Shown here piece after piece: positions 18,076 through 27,588 of a stretch of DNA of 64,000 nucleotides; positions within the stretch are counted from its first letter, which is position 1; every line of letters starts with the position of its first letter. The position numbers were made by a program, and so were the translations under genes. This DNA comes from Hymenobacter volaticus (GTDB taxonomy: Bacteria > Bacteroidota > Bacteroidia > Cytophagales > Hymenobacteraceae). The DNA is taken from assembly GCF_022921055.1 (NCBI RefSeq), contig NZ_CP095061.1, positions 907,501 through 971,500 of the forward strand. The letters are read 5' to 3'. The notes beneath the pieces were generated by a model. The model worked only from the letters and a program-made list of their open reading frames with translations, was not told the origin of the DNA and did no database searches.

Positions 18076-19278
18076 ATGAAAACTCTCCTTGATACCTCAA
18101 CCCGCTTGCACGAGTTGCACTGCGCCGCCTGCCACACCGCCTACTCAGCCTTCACGATGCAGCGCGTTTCGGAGTGCTGCGCGCAGCCTCTGCTGGCCTC
18201 CTACAACCTAGCCGAACCCCTGCCGCGCACTATTGGTATCGACACCGCCGAAAACTCGATGTGGCGCTACCGTTCTTTGCTGCCGCTTTTCGATGATGCG
18301 CAAAAAGTCAGCTTGGGTGAAGGCTGGACGCCGCTGCTAGAAATGCGCCGCCTTGGTGCCCGCTACGGTCTGCACGATTTGCGCCTGAAAGACGAAGGCC
18401 AAAACCCTACGGGCTCCTTTAAAGCCCGCGGCCTGAGCATGGCCGTTTCGAAAGCCAAAGAGCTAGGGGCCACCGGCTGCATTATTCCGACGGCTGGCAA
18501 TGCCGGCGTAGCCATGGCGGCCTATTGCGCCCGCGCCGGTCTGCGGGCCGTGGTCGTGATGCCTCGCCACACGCCCAAAGCCTTTAAAGAGGAGTGCTAC
18601 TGGTACGGCGCCGAAGTACACCTCGTCGATGGCCTCATCAACGACTGCGCCGCCCGCGTCCGGGAGCTGAACGCCAACAATGAATTACTCGATGTTTCAA
18701 CGCTGAAAGAGCCTTACCGCCTTGAGGGCAAGAAAACCATGGGCTACGAGTTGGCCGAGCAACTTAACTGGCAACTCCCTGATGTGTTGCTCTACCCCGC
18801 TGGCGGCGGTACTGGCCTTATCGGCATCTGGAAGGCATTTCGCGAAATGCAAACCCTTGGCTGGCTTCCTGCTGATGCCAAACTGCCGCGCATGGTAGCA
18901 GTGCAAGCCGCCAACTGCTGTCCATTGGTGGAAACCCGCGCGGGTCATCAGCCCAACTGCCACGCCTACGTCGGTCAGCCCACCATTGCCAACGGCTTGG
19001 CCGTACCGCGTCCGCTTGGCGAGCAACTAATGCTACAAGTGCTCGATGAGTCGCAAGGAACTGCTATCAGTATCACCGATGAGCAGATGCTGGAAGGCAT
19101 GCGCGAACTAGCGCAACTGGAAGGCCTGTTTGTGGCCCCCGAAGGCGGAGCCGTTTGGATGGCTGCCCGCCAGTTGCTTGAAACGGGTTGGCTGAAACCC
19201 GATGAGCAGATATTGCTATTGAATACCGGCTCCGGCCAAAAGTATATGGACAACGTGGAGGGCCGCTACAAAGAGTAG
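18076..19278 (+). CDS. thrC: Threonine synthase (PLP-dependent)
   Basis: Converts O-phosphohomoserine to threonine. The 400-residue protein has a short N-terminal Cys cluster (LHCAACH, ECC), then the fold-type II PLP domain with LKDEGQNPTGSFKARG; the PLP Lys is near residue 116. GNAGVAMAAYCARAG and the glycine loop PAGGGTGLIG follow. This is the shorter archaeal/plant-like class rather than the E. coli ThrC class. A threonine dehydratase-like activity cannot be fully excluded from motifs alone. It lies 65 bp after a LysR gene and is followed by a strong terminator. Confidence 0.88.
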   Translation: MKTLLDTSTRLHELHCAACHTAYSAFTMQRVSECCAQPLLASYNLAEPLPRTIGIDTAENSMWRYRSLLPLFDDAQKVSLGEGWTPLLEMRRLGARYGLHDLRLKDEGQNPTGSFKARGLSMAVSKAKELGATGCIIPTAGNAGVAMAAYCARAGLRAVVVMPRHTPKAFKEECYWYGAEVHLVDGLINDCAARVRELNANNELLDVSTLKEPYRLEGKKTMGYELAEQLNWQLPDVLLYPAGGGTGLIGIWKAFREMQTLGWLPADAKLPRMVAVQAANCCPLVETRAGHQPNCHAYVGQPTIANGLAVPRPLGEQLMLQVLDESQGTAISITDEQMLEGMRELAQLEGLFVAPEGGAVWMAARQLLETGWLKPDEQILLLNTGSGQKYMDNVEGRYKE

Positions 19279-19321
19279 CGCAGAAGCGGCTCAACGGGGA
19301 AACAACCCAACTAGTGTAACG

Positions 19322-19380
19322 AAAGCCTTAGTAAAGCAGTGCCATCGGCTCAACGAGTGGCATTGCTTTACTAAGGCTTT
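19322..19380. terminator. Terminator after threonine synthase
   Basis: A 23-bp stem (19322-19344 with 19358-19380) with one G-T pair, a 13-nt loop and a TTTT tail. Confidence 0.85.
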
Positions 19381-19580
19381 TCATCGTTATGGAATCTATT
19401 GAAAGTGGATTCTCACAGCATTTACATTTTACTTATATGGTAGGTATTTTGAAGGAGGTTAAGGCAGGAAAAGAAGTAAATAATGATTCAAGGGATATAA
19501 AATAGGGGTGTTATGCTAGTATTTACATAGTGTTTGTCTATTTTGGCCTTAGAAAACTAGGTCAAACTCAACTTTCTGCT
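19381..19580. other. AT-rich leader before ammonium transporter
   Basis: This 200-bp stretch is clearly more AT-rich than the flanking genes and has no ORF. It must hold the amt promoter, but I find no full TTG/TAnnTTTG pair; near matches such as TAGTGTTTG are off by one spacer. Confidence 0.4.
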
Positions 19581-20959
19581 ATGAATTCAGCGTCCAAGCG
19601 AACCAATAACCTAAGTCTGTACTCCCTGGTACTATTGGTTGGCCTGACCTTAGTCTCGGCCTTTGTCGATGTGGCGCATCCTGCCGCGGCCCCGGGGTCT
19701 TTCAATGCCGCTGATGTGGCTTGGATGCTTACCGCCACCGCTTTCGTCCTGATTATGACGCCGGGATTGTCGTTCTTCTACGGGGCATGGTTCGCCCCAA
19801 GAACGTCATCAGCACCATGCTGCAAAGCTTCGTAGCGTTGGGCGTGATATCCATTGTGTTTTACTTCGTGGGCTTCTCGCTGAGCTACGGCGACTCTTGG
19901 CACGGCATCATCGGTAACCCGCTCACGTTTGTTATGCTGCGCAACGTGGGCACGGCCACGCACCCGCTGCTGTCGCCCACGATTCCGTTTATTCTCTTTT
20001 TCGCGTTTCAGCTGAAGTTTGCCATCATTACACCGGCCCTCATTACAGGTTCTTTTGCCGAGCGAGTGCGCTTTAAGGGCTATTTGGTCTTTATGGTGCT
20101 ATTTTCCTTGTTCATCTACTGCCCGCTGGCCCATTGGACTTGGCATCCGGAAGGTTTCTTGCGCAAGTGGGGTGTTCTTGACTTTGCGGGCGGAACAGTA
20201 GTACACATTTCGGCTGGTATTGCCGCTTTAGCCGGAGCCACCGTATTGGGTCGCCGCGCTACGCACCTCACGAATACAGTGTTTTCAACTCCCAACGTGC
20301 CCTATGTGCTGTTGGGTACAGGTTTGCTGTGGTTTGGCTGGTTTGGTTTCAATGCCGGTTCGGCCCTCGGCGCCAATGAGTTGGCCGTAACGGCTTTCGT
20401 GAATACCAACTTGGCCTCGGCGGCCGCTCTGGTAGCTTGGATGCTAGCCGATGTAGTGCGGGGCGGCAAGCCAAGCGCCATGGGTGCTTGCATAGGCGCC
20501 GTAGTTGGTTTGGTTGCCATCACGCCCGCCGCTGGCTACGTGACGTACGGGCAGAGCTTATTGATTGGCGTAGTAGCGGCCTTGATTAGCAACGTGGCCG
20601 TGCATTGGCAAAACAGCCGCACCACCATTGATGACACGCTGGATGTGTTCCCGTGCCACGGCTTAGGTGGTATTGTAGGTATGCTGCTGACCGGTGTTTT
20701 CGCCGACAAAGTGGGCTTGGTACACGGCACGGCCACGGTATTCGGTTACCACGTATTGGGCCTCGTGATTGTGGTAGCTTACTCGTTCGTGGGTTCTTGG
20801 ATCTTGCTTAAGCTGACGGACCGGTTCTTCGGCCTGCGGGTGAAACTACAGGAAGAAGCACTAGGCCTCGACTTGAGCCAGCACGAGGAGTCAACGTACC
20901 ATGTAGACGAAGACTTTGAGCGCACCTACCGCAAAGAAGTTGCGAAGGAGAGCGTATAG
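19581..20959 (+). CDS. amt: Ammonium transporter (Amt/MEP/Rh), one frameshift
   Basis: Membrane channel for ammonium uptake. Eleven hydrophobic segments are visible after a short cytoplasmic or signal-like start. The pore His residues sit in LDFAGGTVVHISAG and DVFPCHGLGGIVG, and GSFAERVRFKGY is present. The N-terminal 70 residues lie in a different frame from the rest. Adding one G to the GGGG at 19782-19785 restores the family motif FFYGGMVRPKN and gives 459 residues. No glnK-type PII gene follows, which is unusual since amt and glnK are often linked. Confidence 0.93.
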
Positions 20960-21022
20960 AACACTTGCGCGCTAGCTTCCGCCAACCGGAACGGCAACCA
21001 GGTGAGTAGGGGAGGGAACATG

Positions 21023-21052
21023 AAAGCCGTCAGAGGGGGATCTGACGGCTTT
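21023..21052. terminator. Terminator after amt
   Basis: A perfect 12-bp stem (21023-21034 with 21041-21052), a 6-nt loop and a T tail. It separates amt from the convergent TPR operon. Confidence 0.8.
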
Positions 21053-21119
21053 TACATTTCTATACACCTCGTTTTGCGCTAATAGTAAGACCGTCAGCGG
21101 CTACAACTTCGAGCTGTTT

Positions 21120-22328
21120 CTAGCTTAAGGCAGTGCCCCACATAAACAGTACCCAAATAATAGTCATAAGCCCCATGATTCCGCTGTGAAGGTCGCCGGC
21201 AACATGGAGTGCCTGCAAAACTGCTCCCGAAGCACCTAGCACCAGCAACGCGGCGGCCGCGGCAACAGCCCAACGGCGGGTGCGCTCGGCTATAACCGGC
21301 CGTAGAGCTACCATGAGCGGGAAAAGAGACATCAACAAACTAGTGCCGAGCACACCAGTCCAGGCGAAATCCGTAACCGCGGACACAACGAGCAAAGCGG
21401 CCCCGGCCCCGGCAGTTCCCATAAACACCAGGGCCTGCCGGCGTTGCGCGTCGGAAAGCGCGTGGCGGCCGTAGGAGTTAAGCTGCAACAAGCCATTGAA
21501 AATAGGGTCGGCAAACCAGCTCATGAACACCAGCGGCAAGTAAAAAGGTAGTAGAAATGGCACGAATCTGACCAACACGTAGATGCCAATGAACATCATG
21601 CGGCGCGTGCCGTCGCTCAAGTTTTGAGTCCAGACGCTGAAGCGTAAGAAGGCGCGGTAAATCCAGTACCTTGCTTTCAGGGCCTCCACTAATCCTTCTC
21701 GGGCGTACTCCGAGGTGGGGCGTAGGCGCAGTGCGTCGCGAAAATGGTCGAGGGCGAGGTGGTGCTGACCGGCTTCGAGGGCTACCCAACCGGCATCGGC
21801 GTGGGTGCCGGCATCATCGGGGTTGTAGTGCAAAGCCTGCTGCAGCGAATCGGCGGCATCGGTGGGGCGACCCAAGCGCGCCAGGCAACGGGCCCGCAAG
21901 CTTAGGCAGTCGACGTGCTGCGCATCATAGTAAAGACCGGCTTCAGCGGCTCGCAGGGAACCTTCCCACTGACCACGCTGAAACCGGATTTGCCCCAACA
22001 TATGGTGGTAATTGGGGTCGGTAGGGTCTAAGGCCAACGCTTGCTCAATGGCTTGCTGAGCCGCTGGTAACCGTTGTTGCCGCTGGTGGGCTAGGCTAAG
22101 CAGGTAGTAAGCAAAGTCGTATTCCGGCGCCAGCCCAATAGCCGTTTCAATTTCCTGCTGACCCTGCGCCACCTGGTTCAGATCGAGCAAGGCCATGCCT
22201 AGCCAGGCGTGCGCCAACGGATTGTCGGGGTCTTCTTGCAGTGCCCGGCGCAGTTCCTGCTCGGCTTGCGTGGCGCGCCCCTGGCGTAGTAGCAGTAAGA
22301 TTCGGTCGGGCCAGGTGGGTTGTTCCAT
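21120..22328 (-). CDS. TPR protein with C-terminal membrane domain
   Basis: A 402-residue protein with about six tetratricopeptide repeats in residues 1-215 and four to five membrane helices in the C-terminal half. It is a paralogue of the next upstream gene: both have the same order and a related junction (NLSDGTRR here, SISEGTKK there). It is the last gene of a three-gene operon headed by a TPR/AAA+ ATPase, 36 bp after the previous gene. The TPR part should face the cytoplasm and bind a partner, plausibly the ATPase. No enzymatic motif is visible. Confidence 0.8.
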   Translation of the reverse strand: MEQPTWPDRILLLLRQGRATQAEQELRRALQEDPDNPLAHAWLGMALLDLNQVAQGQQEIETAIGLAPEYDFAYYLLSLAHQRQQRLPAAQQAIEQALALDPTDPNYHHMLGQIRFQRGQWEGSLRAAEAGLYYDAQHVDCLSLRARCLARLGRPTDAADSLQQALHYNPDDAGTHADAGWVALEAGQHHLALDHFRDALRLRPTSEYAREGLVEALKARYWIYRAFLRFSVWTQNLSDGTRRMMFIGIYVLVRFVPFLLPFYLPLVFMSWFADPIFNGLLQLNSYGRHALSDAQRRQALVFMGTAGAGAALLVVSAVTDFAWTGVLGTSLLMSLFPLMVALRPVIAERTRRWAVAAAAALLVLGASGAVLQALHVAGDLHSGIMGLMTIIWVLFMWGTALS

Positions 22329-22364
22329 ATAGAAGTATAGAGAAATAAAGGAAATAGCGGAAGC

Positions 22365-23651
22365 TTAGCCAACCATACTATTCGGCGAATCGTGCCGTAG
22401 GCTGCGAATACGCCAGTAAAGGAGTACGCCGTTGCACAGAAGCAAAGCAGGTGGACTCCAGGGCCATAAAAGCGACGAGAAGGTACAAGCTAGCGTCGCG
22501 GCTAGGCTCAGAAAAGCCACCAGCAGCCAGCCTACTGGCGATTTTGTGGGCAGCGGCATATCAGTAGCCGTCTTCAATGCTTGCCCCATACCCATTATCA
22601 GTGCGGTAAGCCCTCCTGTTAATCCTGGTCCTAGTGCGCTTTCAGGTACTCCTAACTTTAAAATAATCCATATCAGGGACGGTAGCAGGGCAATTACCAG
22701 CAGAATAGCAGAAGCAATAGTGCCGTAGCGATGCAAACTTTCGTGCAAGTAAGACGGAGCATCGGCAGGGCGGTTGCGCAACTGCCGCACCTGAGGATGC
22801 AAGCGCCAGTACACGGCCTCAAACCCCACGAAAAGCAGAATAGGAACACACAATAAGGAAAGCGGAATCCAGATCAGCAGAAAATGACCCCAAGCACGCA
22901 ATTGCCCTTTCTTGGTTCCTTCCGAAATAGAGGTCATGTACACATCAAGGCGCCTCGCCAAACGCCCCGGCCCGAACTGGTAGCGTAGCGCACGAGTCAG
23001 TCCTTTATGAGCATCCGCTTCATCAGGTGCTAACCGCAATACCGCCTCGAAATGTGCTTGCGCTTCCGCAAAGTGTTCTTGGCGTAGGGCTTCTTCCCCT
23101 AATAGCTTGTGTGCCAGTGGTAATTGGGGGTGCGCTTTCACCAGCTGCCGCAAACAAGCTTGTAACAAAGACCATTGCTGCTGATTGCGCAATGCGTTTG
23201 CGAGTTGGGTTAAGCATTCTACATGCGTCGGGTCGTAGCTGAGCCCCGCTTCGGCCGCTGCTTGTGCCTCCGATGACCGATTGAGGGCATTGAGCAACCA
23301 AGCCTGAATGCCCAAGTACTTGCTACTAACGGAATTGAGCCGCAGAGCTTGACGAATAGCGTTCTGAGCGGCTTCCACTTTGCCTTTGCGGGCCAGCGCC
23401 AAAGCAAGCAAATAATACGCTTCACTTTCGGCCGGATTGAAGCTCAAAGCATTTTCAGCGGCGTCTATTGCTTCTGTTTCCCGTTGCTGCCGAAGAAGCG
23501 TGAAGGCTAATAGCACGTGTGCGTAGGCGTCCTGCGGATAGGTTGCCAAGCGCCGGCGCACTAACTGCTCGGCCTGCGCCGGACGCCGCACGGCCAATAA
23601 TTGCTGCACCGCCTCCTGCCACCGGTCGGTGCGGATAGTTTCCATGTCCAT
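22365..23651 (-). CDS. TPR protein with C-terminal membrane domain
   Basis: A 428-residue paralogue of the protein encoded just downstream: about six TPR units (residues 10-235), then a linker with SISEGTKKGQL and about five membrane helices. It is the middle gene of the operon, 12 bp after the AAA+ ATPase stop. Duplication within one operon suggests a hetero-oligomeric membrane complex. That is inference; no known family name comes to mind. Confidence 0.8.
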   Translation of the reverse strand: MDMETIRTDRWQEAVQQLLAVRRPAQAEQLVRRRLATYPQDAYAHVLLAFTLLRQQRETEAIDAAENALSFNPAESEAYYLLALALARKGKVEAAQNAIRQALRLNSVSSKYLGIQAWLLNALNRSSEAQAAAEAGLSYDPTHVECLTQLANALRNQQQWSLLQACLRQLVKAHPQLPLAHKLLGEEALRQEHFAEAQAHFEAVLRLAPDEADAHKGLTRALRYQFGPGRLARRLDVYMTSISEGTKKGQLRAWGHFLLIWIPLSLLCVPILLFVGFEAVYWRLHPQVRQLRNRPADAPSYLHESLHRYGTIASAILLVIALLPSLIWIILKLGVPESALGPGLTGGLTALIMGMGQALKTATDMPLPTKSPVGWLLVAFLSLAATLACTFSSLLWPWSPPALLLCNGVLLYWRIRSLRHDSPNSMVG

Positions 23652-23663
23652 ACAACGTGCCGG

Positions 23664-25040
23664 CTACGCCGAGGGCTTCTTGATGCCTAAGTACACCAAG
23701 ATGTCGTCGTACACACCGCCTTCATTAGAGTAAAGCGCGTAGTTTTTGGCGGTGGCAAACCATTCGCGGGTGCTGGCGCGCACTTTGCCGGCAGCATCGG
23801 TCAGGGTGGCCTGCTCTAGCGGCAAGGGCTTGCCGGCTTTCATGGATTCACGCAAACGGTTTTCCACGGCTACGTCCACTACGGCTTGTAGGTCGGCGCC
23901 GGAGTAGCCAGCGGTTTGGGCAGCTAGCTTGCGCAGATTTACAGAGGGCGCCACGGGTTTGCCCCGAAGCAGCACTTCCAGCACGGCGGCCCGAGCAGCT
24001 TCGTCGGGTGGAGTGACCAGCAGAATTCGGTCGAAGCGGCCGGGACGACGGAAGGCGGAATCGAGGTGCCAGGGGGCGTTGGTGGCAGCCAAAATCAGTA
24101 CCCCGTCGTTGGAAGCGGTGGCGCCGTCTAGTTCAGCTAAGAACTGGTTGATAACGGTGCGGCCCGCGCTTTGGCGCAAGTCGTGGCGGTTGGCCGCTAG
24201 GGCGTCTACCTCGTCGAAAAACAGTGCGCAGGGCGCTTGTAAGCGGGCTTGCTCGAAAAGCTGGTGTAAGTTTCGCTCGCTGTTACCGAGCCACATATCC
24301 AAGATGTCGTTGATACCAACGTGGATAAACGAGGCCTTTACCTCGCCGGCCGTAGCACGGGCCAAATAGGTTTTGCCGCAGCCGGGCGGACCGTAGAGCA
24401 ACAAGCCGCCGCCGGTTGCTTTGCCATACGCTTTATACAGATCGGGGAACTGCAACGGATGGATAATTTTCAGCCGGATTTCCTCTTTAAGGGCCTCCAT
24501 GCCGCCCACATCCGAGAAGTTAATTTTCGGCTTTTCAAGGCCCCCGAACAGCGCCTGCTCGTCCGTGACGGGCGAGTTGGTGAAAGGCGCCGCCGTGGGC
24601 GGGCCGCCGTGCGCGGGTTGAGCCGGGGCCCGTTCGCGCAACTTGGCTGCTAGCTCGGCATCCTCTAGCGTGGGGTTGTGCTGAAGGGCAGTTTCGTAGG
24701 CTTCGCGGGCGGCCACTAGCTGGTTGGTGCTGGCCAACAGCTGAGCGTGCAGCAAGTGCGCTCGGGCGTGGTCGGGAGAGGCTTCGAGCAGTTCTTCTAC
24801 TACCACAAAAGCCGCCGACGTTTTGCTCAGGCCAGCATAGGTTTTAGCCAAGCCCAATTGCAGATCAGTGTCGGTGGGGACTTGGCGCAGGCCAGCCCGG
24901 TACAAGTCTTCGGCTTCGGTTAGCCGGTTGGCTTCGAGCAGCAAACCACCCACGTGCTTGCGCAACGGCAGGTTGTCGGGCGAAAAAGATAAAGCGTCCA
25001 GCAGGGGTTGAATAGCAGACGGATCAGGCGATATAGCCAT
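23664..25040 (-). CDS. TPR-AAA+ ATPase (CDC48/VPS4-like)
   Basis: A 458-residue protein with about three TPR units (residues 1-140) followed by one AAA+ module. The module has FSDVGGMEALKEEIR, Walker A GPPGCGKTYLA, Walker B CALFFDEVDAL, sensor 1 ILAATN and the arginine-finger segment FRRPGRFDR, then SGADLQAVVDVA. This is the classic AAA clade of unfoldases and remodellers, here with a TPR adaptor in place of the usual N domain. It has no protease domain. It is the first gene of an operon with two TPR-membrane proteins, so it may act on membrane-associated clients. Confidence 0.88.
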   Translation of the reverse strand: MAISPDPSAIQPLLDALSFSPDNLPLRKHVGGLLLEANRLTEAEDLYRAGLRQVPTDTDLQLGLAKTYAGLSKTSAAFVVVEELLEASPDHARAHLLHAQLLASTNQLVAAREAYETALQHNPTLEDAELAAKLRERAPAQPAHGGPPTAAPFTNSPVTDEQALFGGLEKPKINFSDVGGMEALKEEIRLKIIHPLQFPDLYKAYGKATGGGLLLYGPPGCGKTYLARATAGEVKASFIHVGINDILDMWLGNSERNLHQLFEQARLQAPCALFFDEVDALAANRHDLRQSAGRTVINQFLAELDGATASNDGVLILAATNAPWHLDSAFRRPGRFDRILLVTPPDEAARAAVLEVLLRGKPVAPSVNLRKLAAQTAGYSGADLQAVVDVAVENRLRESMKAGKPLPLEQATLTDAAGKVRASTREWFATAKNYALYSNEGGVYDDILVYLGIKKPSA

Positions 25041-25200
25041 AAATAAAATGCTAATTGGTAAGCGTATTATATGGGTGGAACAAGAAAATCAGCCCCTCGA
25101 ACACAACAGTTCAAAGTTCATGATTTCGAGGATAACGTACGATAATGGGGCCGCAATATTTTGCTGCTTATAAATTAGACGGCGCAGAAACTGTCTGGCC

Positions 25201-25986
25201 TTAATCCATCTTGCTCAGGAAGAAGGAAACAAGGAATCCGAGTACCGTAATGAGGCCCGTGAAGTTGTGAGCTTCGGCAAAAGCTTCCGGAATCATAGTA
25301 TCGGCAATCATGGCTAGCACGGCGCCGGCCGATACGGCCATAGTGGCGGATATTACTTCGTCGGGGAAGCCGCTAAACAAGGTGTAGCCTAGCAACGATG
25401 AAATACCCGAAATAACCGCAATGCCGGTCCACAGCAGCAAAACGTAGCTCGCCGACCTGCCTGCTTTCTTCATGCCCGCTGCACTCGATAGCCCTTCAGG
25501 TAGGTTGGAAAGGAAAATGGCTACCACGGCTACCATGCTTACCGCGCCTCCTGCCAACATGCTCAGCCCGATGACAATGCTTTCTGGAATACCGTCGAGC
25601 AGGGCGCCAATGGCTAGAGCCATGCCGTTATCGGCTTCGTCGGTGCCAGTTGCTTGTTCCTGGGAGGCAAGCTCCTGCTTTTGCTGGTTGCCAGAACGTT
25701 TGCGGTGCTTGGCTCCATAGCGGGCCAGTAGCCAGTTGGCGAGCGTGTAGACCGCTGCGCCCCCTACAAAGCCAGTAGCAGTGGAATTGAAGCCGCCTTT
25801 TTTATAGGCTTCTTCCATTAGCTCCAGAGAAAGCGTGGAAATCAGTACCCCACTGCCAAAGGCCATAATAGCGGCAATCAACCGTTGCGGCACACGGGCG
25901 AAGTAACCAAGCGCCGCGCCTAGCAGCAGCGCCGACCCCGAGACCAAACCCCAGAACCCCGCCATCATCCAAGTAGGAAACGTCAT
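25201..25986 (-). CDS. ZIP family metal transporter
   Basis: A 261-residue membrane protein with about eight hydrophobic helices. The metal-path motifs of the ZIP family are seen in DGIPESIVIGLSM and LSNLPEGLSSAAGM. A charged, Lys/Gln-rich cytoplasmic loop separates the third and fourth helices. It should import zinc or another divalent metal. I chose the ATG at 25986; an upstream start would add 19 residues without family support. No regulator is adjacent. Confidence 0.85.
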   Translation of the reverse strand: MTFPTWMMAGFWGLVSGSALLLGAALGYFARVPQRLIAAIMAFGSGVLISTLSLELMEEAYKKGGFNSTATGFVGGAAVYTLANWLLARYGAKHRKRSGNQQKQELASQEQATGTDEADNGMALAIGALLDGIPESIVIGLSMLAGGAVSMVAVVAIFLSNLPEGLSSAAGMKKAGRSASYVLLLWTGIAVISGISSLLGYTLFSGFPDEVISATMAVSAGAVLAMIADTMIPEAFAEAHNFTGLITVLGFLVSFFLSKMD

Positions 25987-26165
25987 GTGCAAAAGGAGAA
26001 GCTGCGCACCATTATGGCCCACATGTTGGCGGGTTATACGCAAGCTGTGCTTCAGGTTGTGTTTGGGATGTGCCTGAGTTTACAGATTCCTAAGCCTTAA
26101 GCGGATAGCTAATAGGGTATTTGTTTACTCGCCAACGTCCCACACATCAGGTACCCATTTATTTG

Positions 26166-26441
26166 CTACGCCGTTTGAAACTGCGCAAGTACCATTTGCA
26201 GTTTGGGTTCGTCTATGGCTTCAATGGCCACTTTCTTGAAAGGCGAGGTATGACCCGTTACGAGGGTAATAGTGGATTTGCTGACCTCGAATACTTGAGC
26301 GAGGTAGTTCAGCAGGCACGCATTGGCTTTGCCATCGTGGGCAGGGGCTTGTAAGCGCACGGTCAGGCTGCCATCGGGGCCTACCAGCAATTGGTTAGCA
26401 CGGGCGTTGGGCTTGGCTTTGAGGTGAAGAACAACAGGCAC
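26166..26441 (-). CDS. YggU/DUF167 family protein
   Basis: A 91-residue protein of the DUF167/YggU family, a small alpha/beta protein of unknown function. Family landmarks are LKAKPNARAN, GSLTVRLQAPAHDGKANACLL and VTGHTSPFKKV. I propose the GTG at 26441, which puts the usual start right before the conserved VVLHLKAKPN; the frame is open further upstream but there overlaps the preceding gene. It starts 16 bp after that small membrane protein and may be translationally coupled. Confidence 0.8.
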   Translation of the reverse strand: MPVVLHLKAKPNARANQLLVGPDGSLTVRLQAPAHDGKANACLLNYLAQVFEVSKSTITLVTGHTSPFKKVAIEAIDEPKLQMVLAQFQTA

Positions 26442-26457
26442 TGGCAGCAGAAACCGG

Positions 26458-26658
26458 TTAGGCGGGGTCGTTATAGGCGTCGTACACGTTCCAAGCCCAA
26501 ATAACGAAGGGCACAATTAGAGTCCAGGCCAGCAAAAATCCCACGACGCCCCCTACGGCCCAGATCAGAAAAGCCTTCAGAATCTGTCCTTTAATGAGCT
26601 GGCCTAAGCCGGGAATGAAAAAAGAAAGCAGCGCTGGTACACCGTAGGTCGGTTTCAT
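26458..26658 (-). CDS. Small two-helix membrane protein
   Basis: A 66-residue protein with two hydrophobic segments around GLGQLIKGQ, the pattern of TM2/DUF5683-like small membrane proteins (ALLSFFIPGLGQ, then AFLIWAVGGVVGFLLAW). Function unknown. The ATG at 26658 was preferred to an upstream start that would add a further hydrophobic stretch. It lies between the endonuclease III and YggU genes on the same strand. Confidence 0.7.
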   Translation of the reverse strand: MKPTYGVPALLSFFIPGLGQLIKGQILKAFLIWAVGGVVGFLLAWTLIVPFVIWAWNVYDAYNDPA

Positions 26659-26752
26659 GGTAGTTGCAAGTAGGAGTGAGGTGGTGGACAAGTATAGGAA
26701 AAGAATATGAGCTTGGTAAGCCATTATTCAGCTGTCGGCGCAACTCACTTAT

Positions 26753-27481
26753 TCACACTTTCACACTCACTCGCTCTTGACCGAAAGGACACTGATCAAG
26801 CACGACGCAGCGGCCACAAGCGGGCGTATGAAAGTAGCAGCACTTTTGGCCGTGGTACATATACGCTTCGTGGTGGTCGTAGACCTGCTGCGCATCCCAA
26901 TCAGGCGGCAGCAAAGCGGCAAGTAGCGCGTGGGCGGCACCTTCTCCTACTTTCGGCCCAATAAGCCCTAGGCGTTGGGCAACACGGTGGTGGTGGCTAT
27001 CGACGGGCATGGCCGCAATGCGCAGCTTGCTGAATAGCAGCACCGCGGCGCTGGTTTTGGGGCCAACTCCCGAAATAGATTCCAGCCAAGCCCGCGCCTC
27101 CGGCACCGATTTTTCGGCCAGAAAAGTTAGGTCGCAGGGGCCGCCGCACCGCTCACTGATTTCGCGTAGTACCGCCTGAATTCGGGGTGCCTTTTGTTCG
27201 GGCCACGTGCACGGGCTAATGGCTTCCTGCACTTCTTCGGTGGGGGCGTCGCGCACTTGCTCCCAGGTCGGGAAACGAGCCACAAGCTGCTGGTAGGCGC
27301 GGTGCGAATCTTGATTGCGGGTGCGGTGGGAAAGCAGGACACTAACTAACTCACTCAGCGGGTCTTTGGTGCTGAAAAATGGAAACGGCGCTCCGTATTC
27401 GGCGCACAAACGGTCATGCACCAGCAAAGCTTTCTGCTGGCGGCTATCAAACGTGGTGTCGGGGGCTCTGAGGGAAGGCAC
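26753..27481 (-). CDS. nth: Endonuclease III-like DNA glycosylase
   Basis: Base-excision repair glycosylase/AP lyase acting on oxidised pyrimidines. The 242-residue protein has the helix-hairpin-helix motif SISGVGPKTSAAVLL with the catalytic Lys, the catalytic Asp in MPVDSHHHRV, and a C-terminal 4Fe-4S loop with Cys spacing C-x6-C-x2-C-x5-C. The segment SVLLSHRTRNQDS replaces the usual LLSAQATD and is typical of the more divergent Nth-like branch, so substrate range may differ from E. coli Nth. No DNA-repair gene is adjacent. Confidence 0.88.
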   Translation of the reverse strand: MPSLRAPDTTFDSRQQKALLVHDRLCAEYGAPFPFFSTKDPLSELVSVLLSHRTRNQDSHRAYQQLVARFPTWEQVRDAPTEEVQEAISPCTWPEQKAPRIQAVLREISERCGGPCDLTFLAEKSVPEARAWLESISGVGPKTSAAVLLFSKLRIAAMPVDSHHHRVAQRLGLIGPKVGEGAAHALLAALLPPDWDAQQVYDHHEAYMYHGQKCCYFHTPACGRCVVLDQCPFGQERVSVKV

Positions 27482-27588
27482 AGTTTAGCCTACGCAATAG
27501 TAGGTTGCCAGTTGCCAAGCTCAGCATCATGCTTGATCCAGCGTCCACTCACCGAAGCAGCAAACGTACGGACGGTGGAATGAGTATC

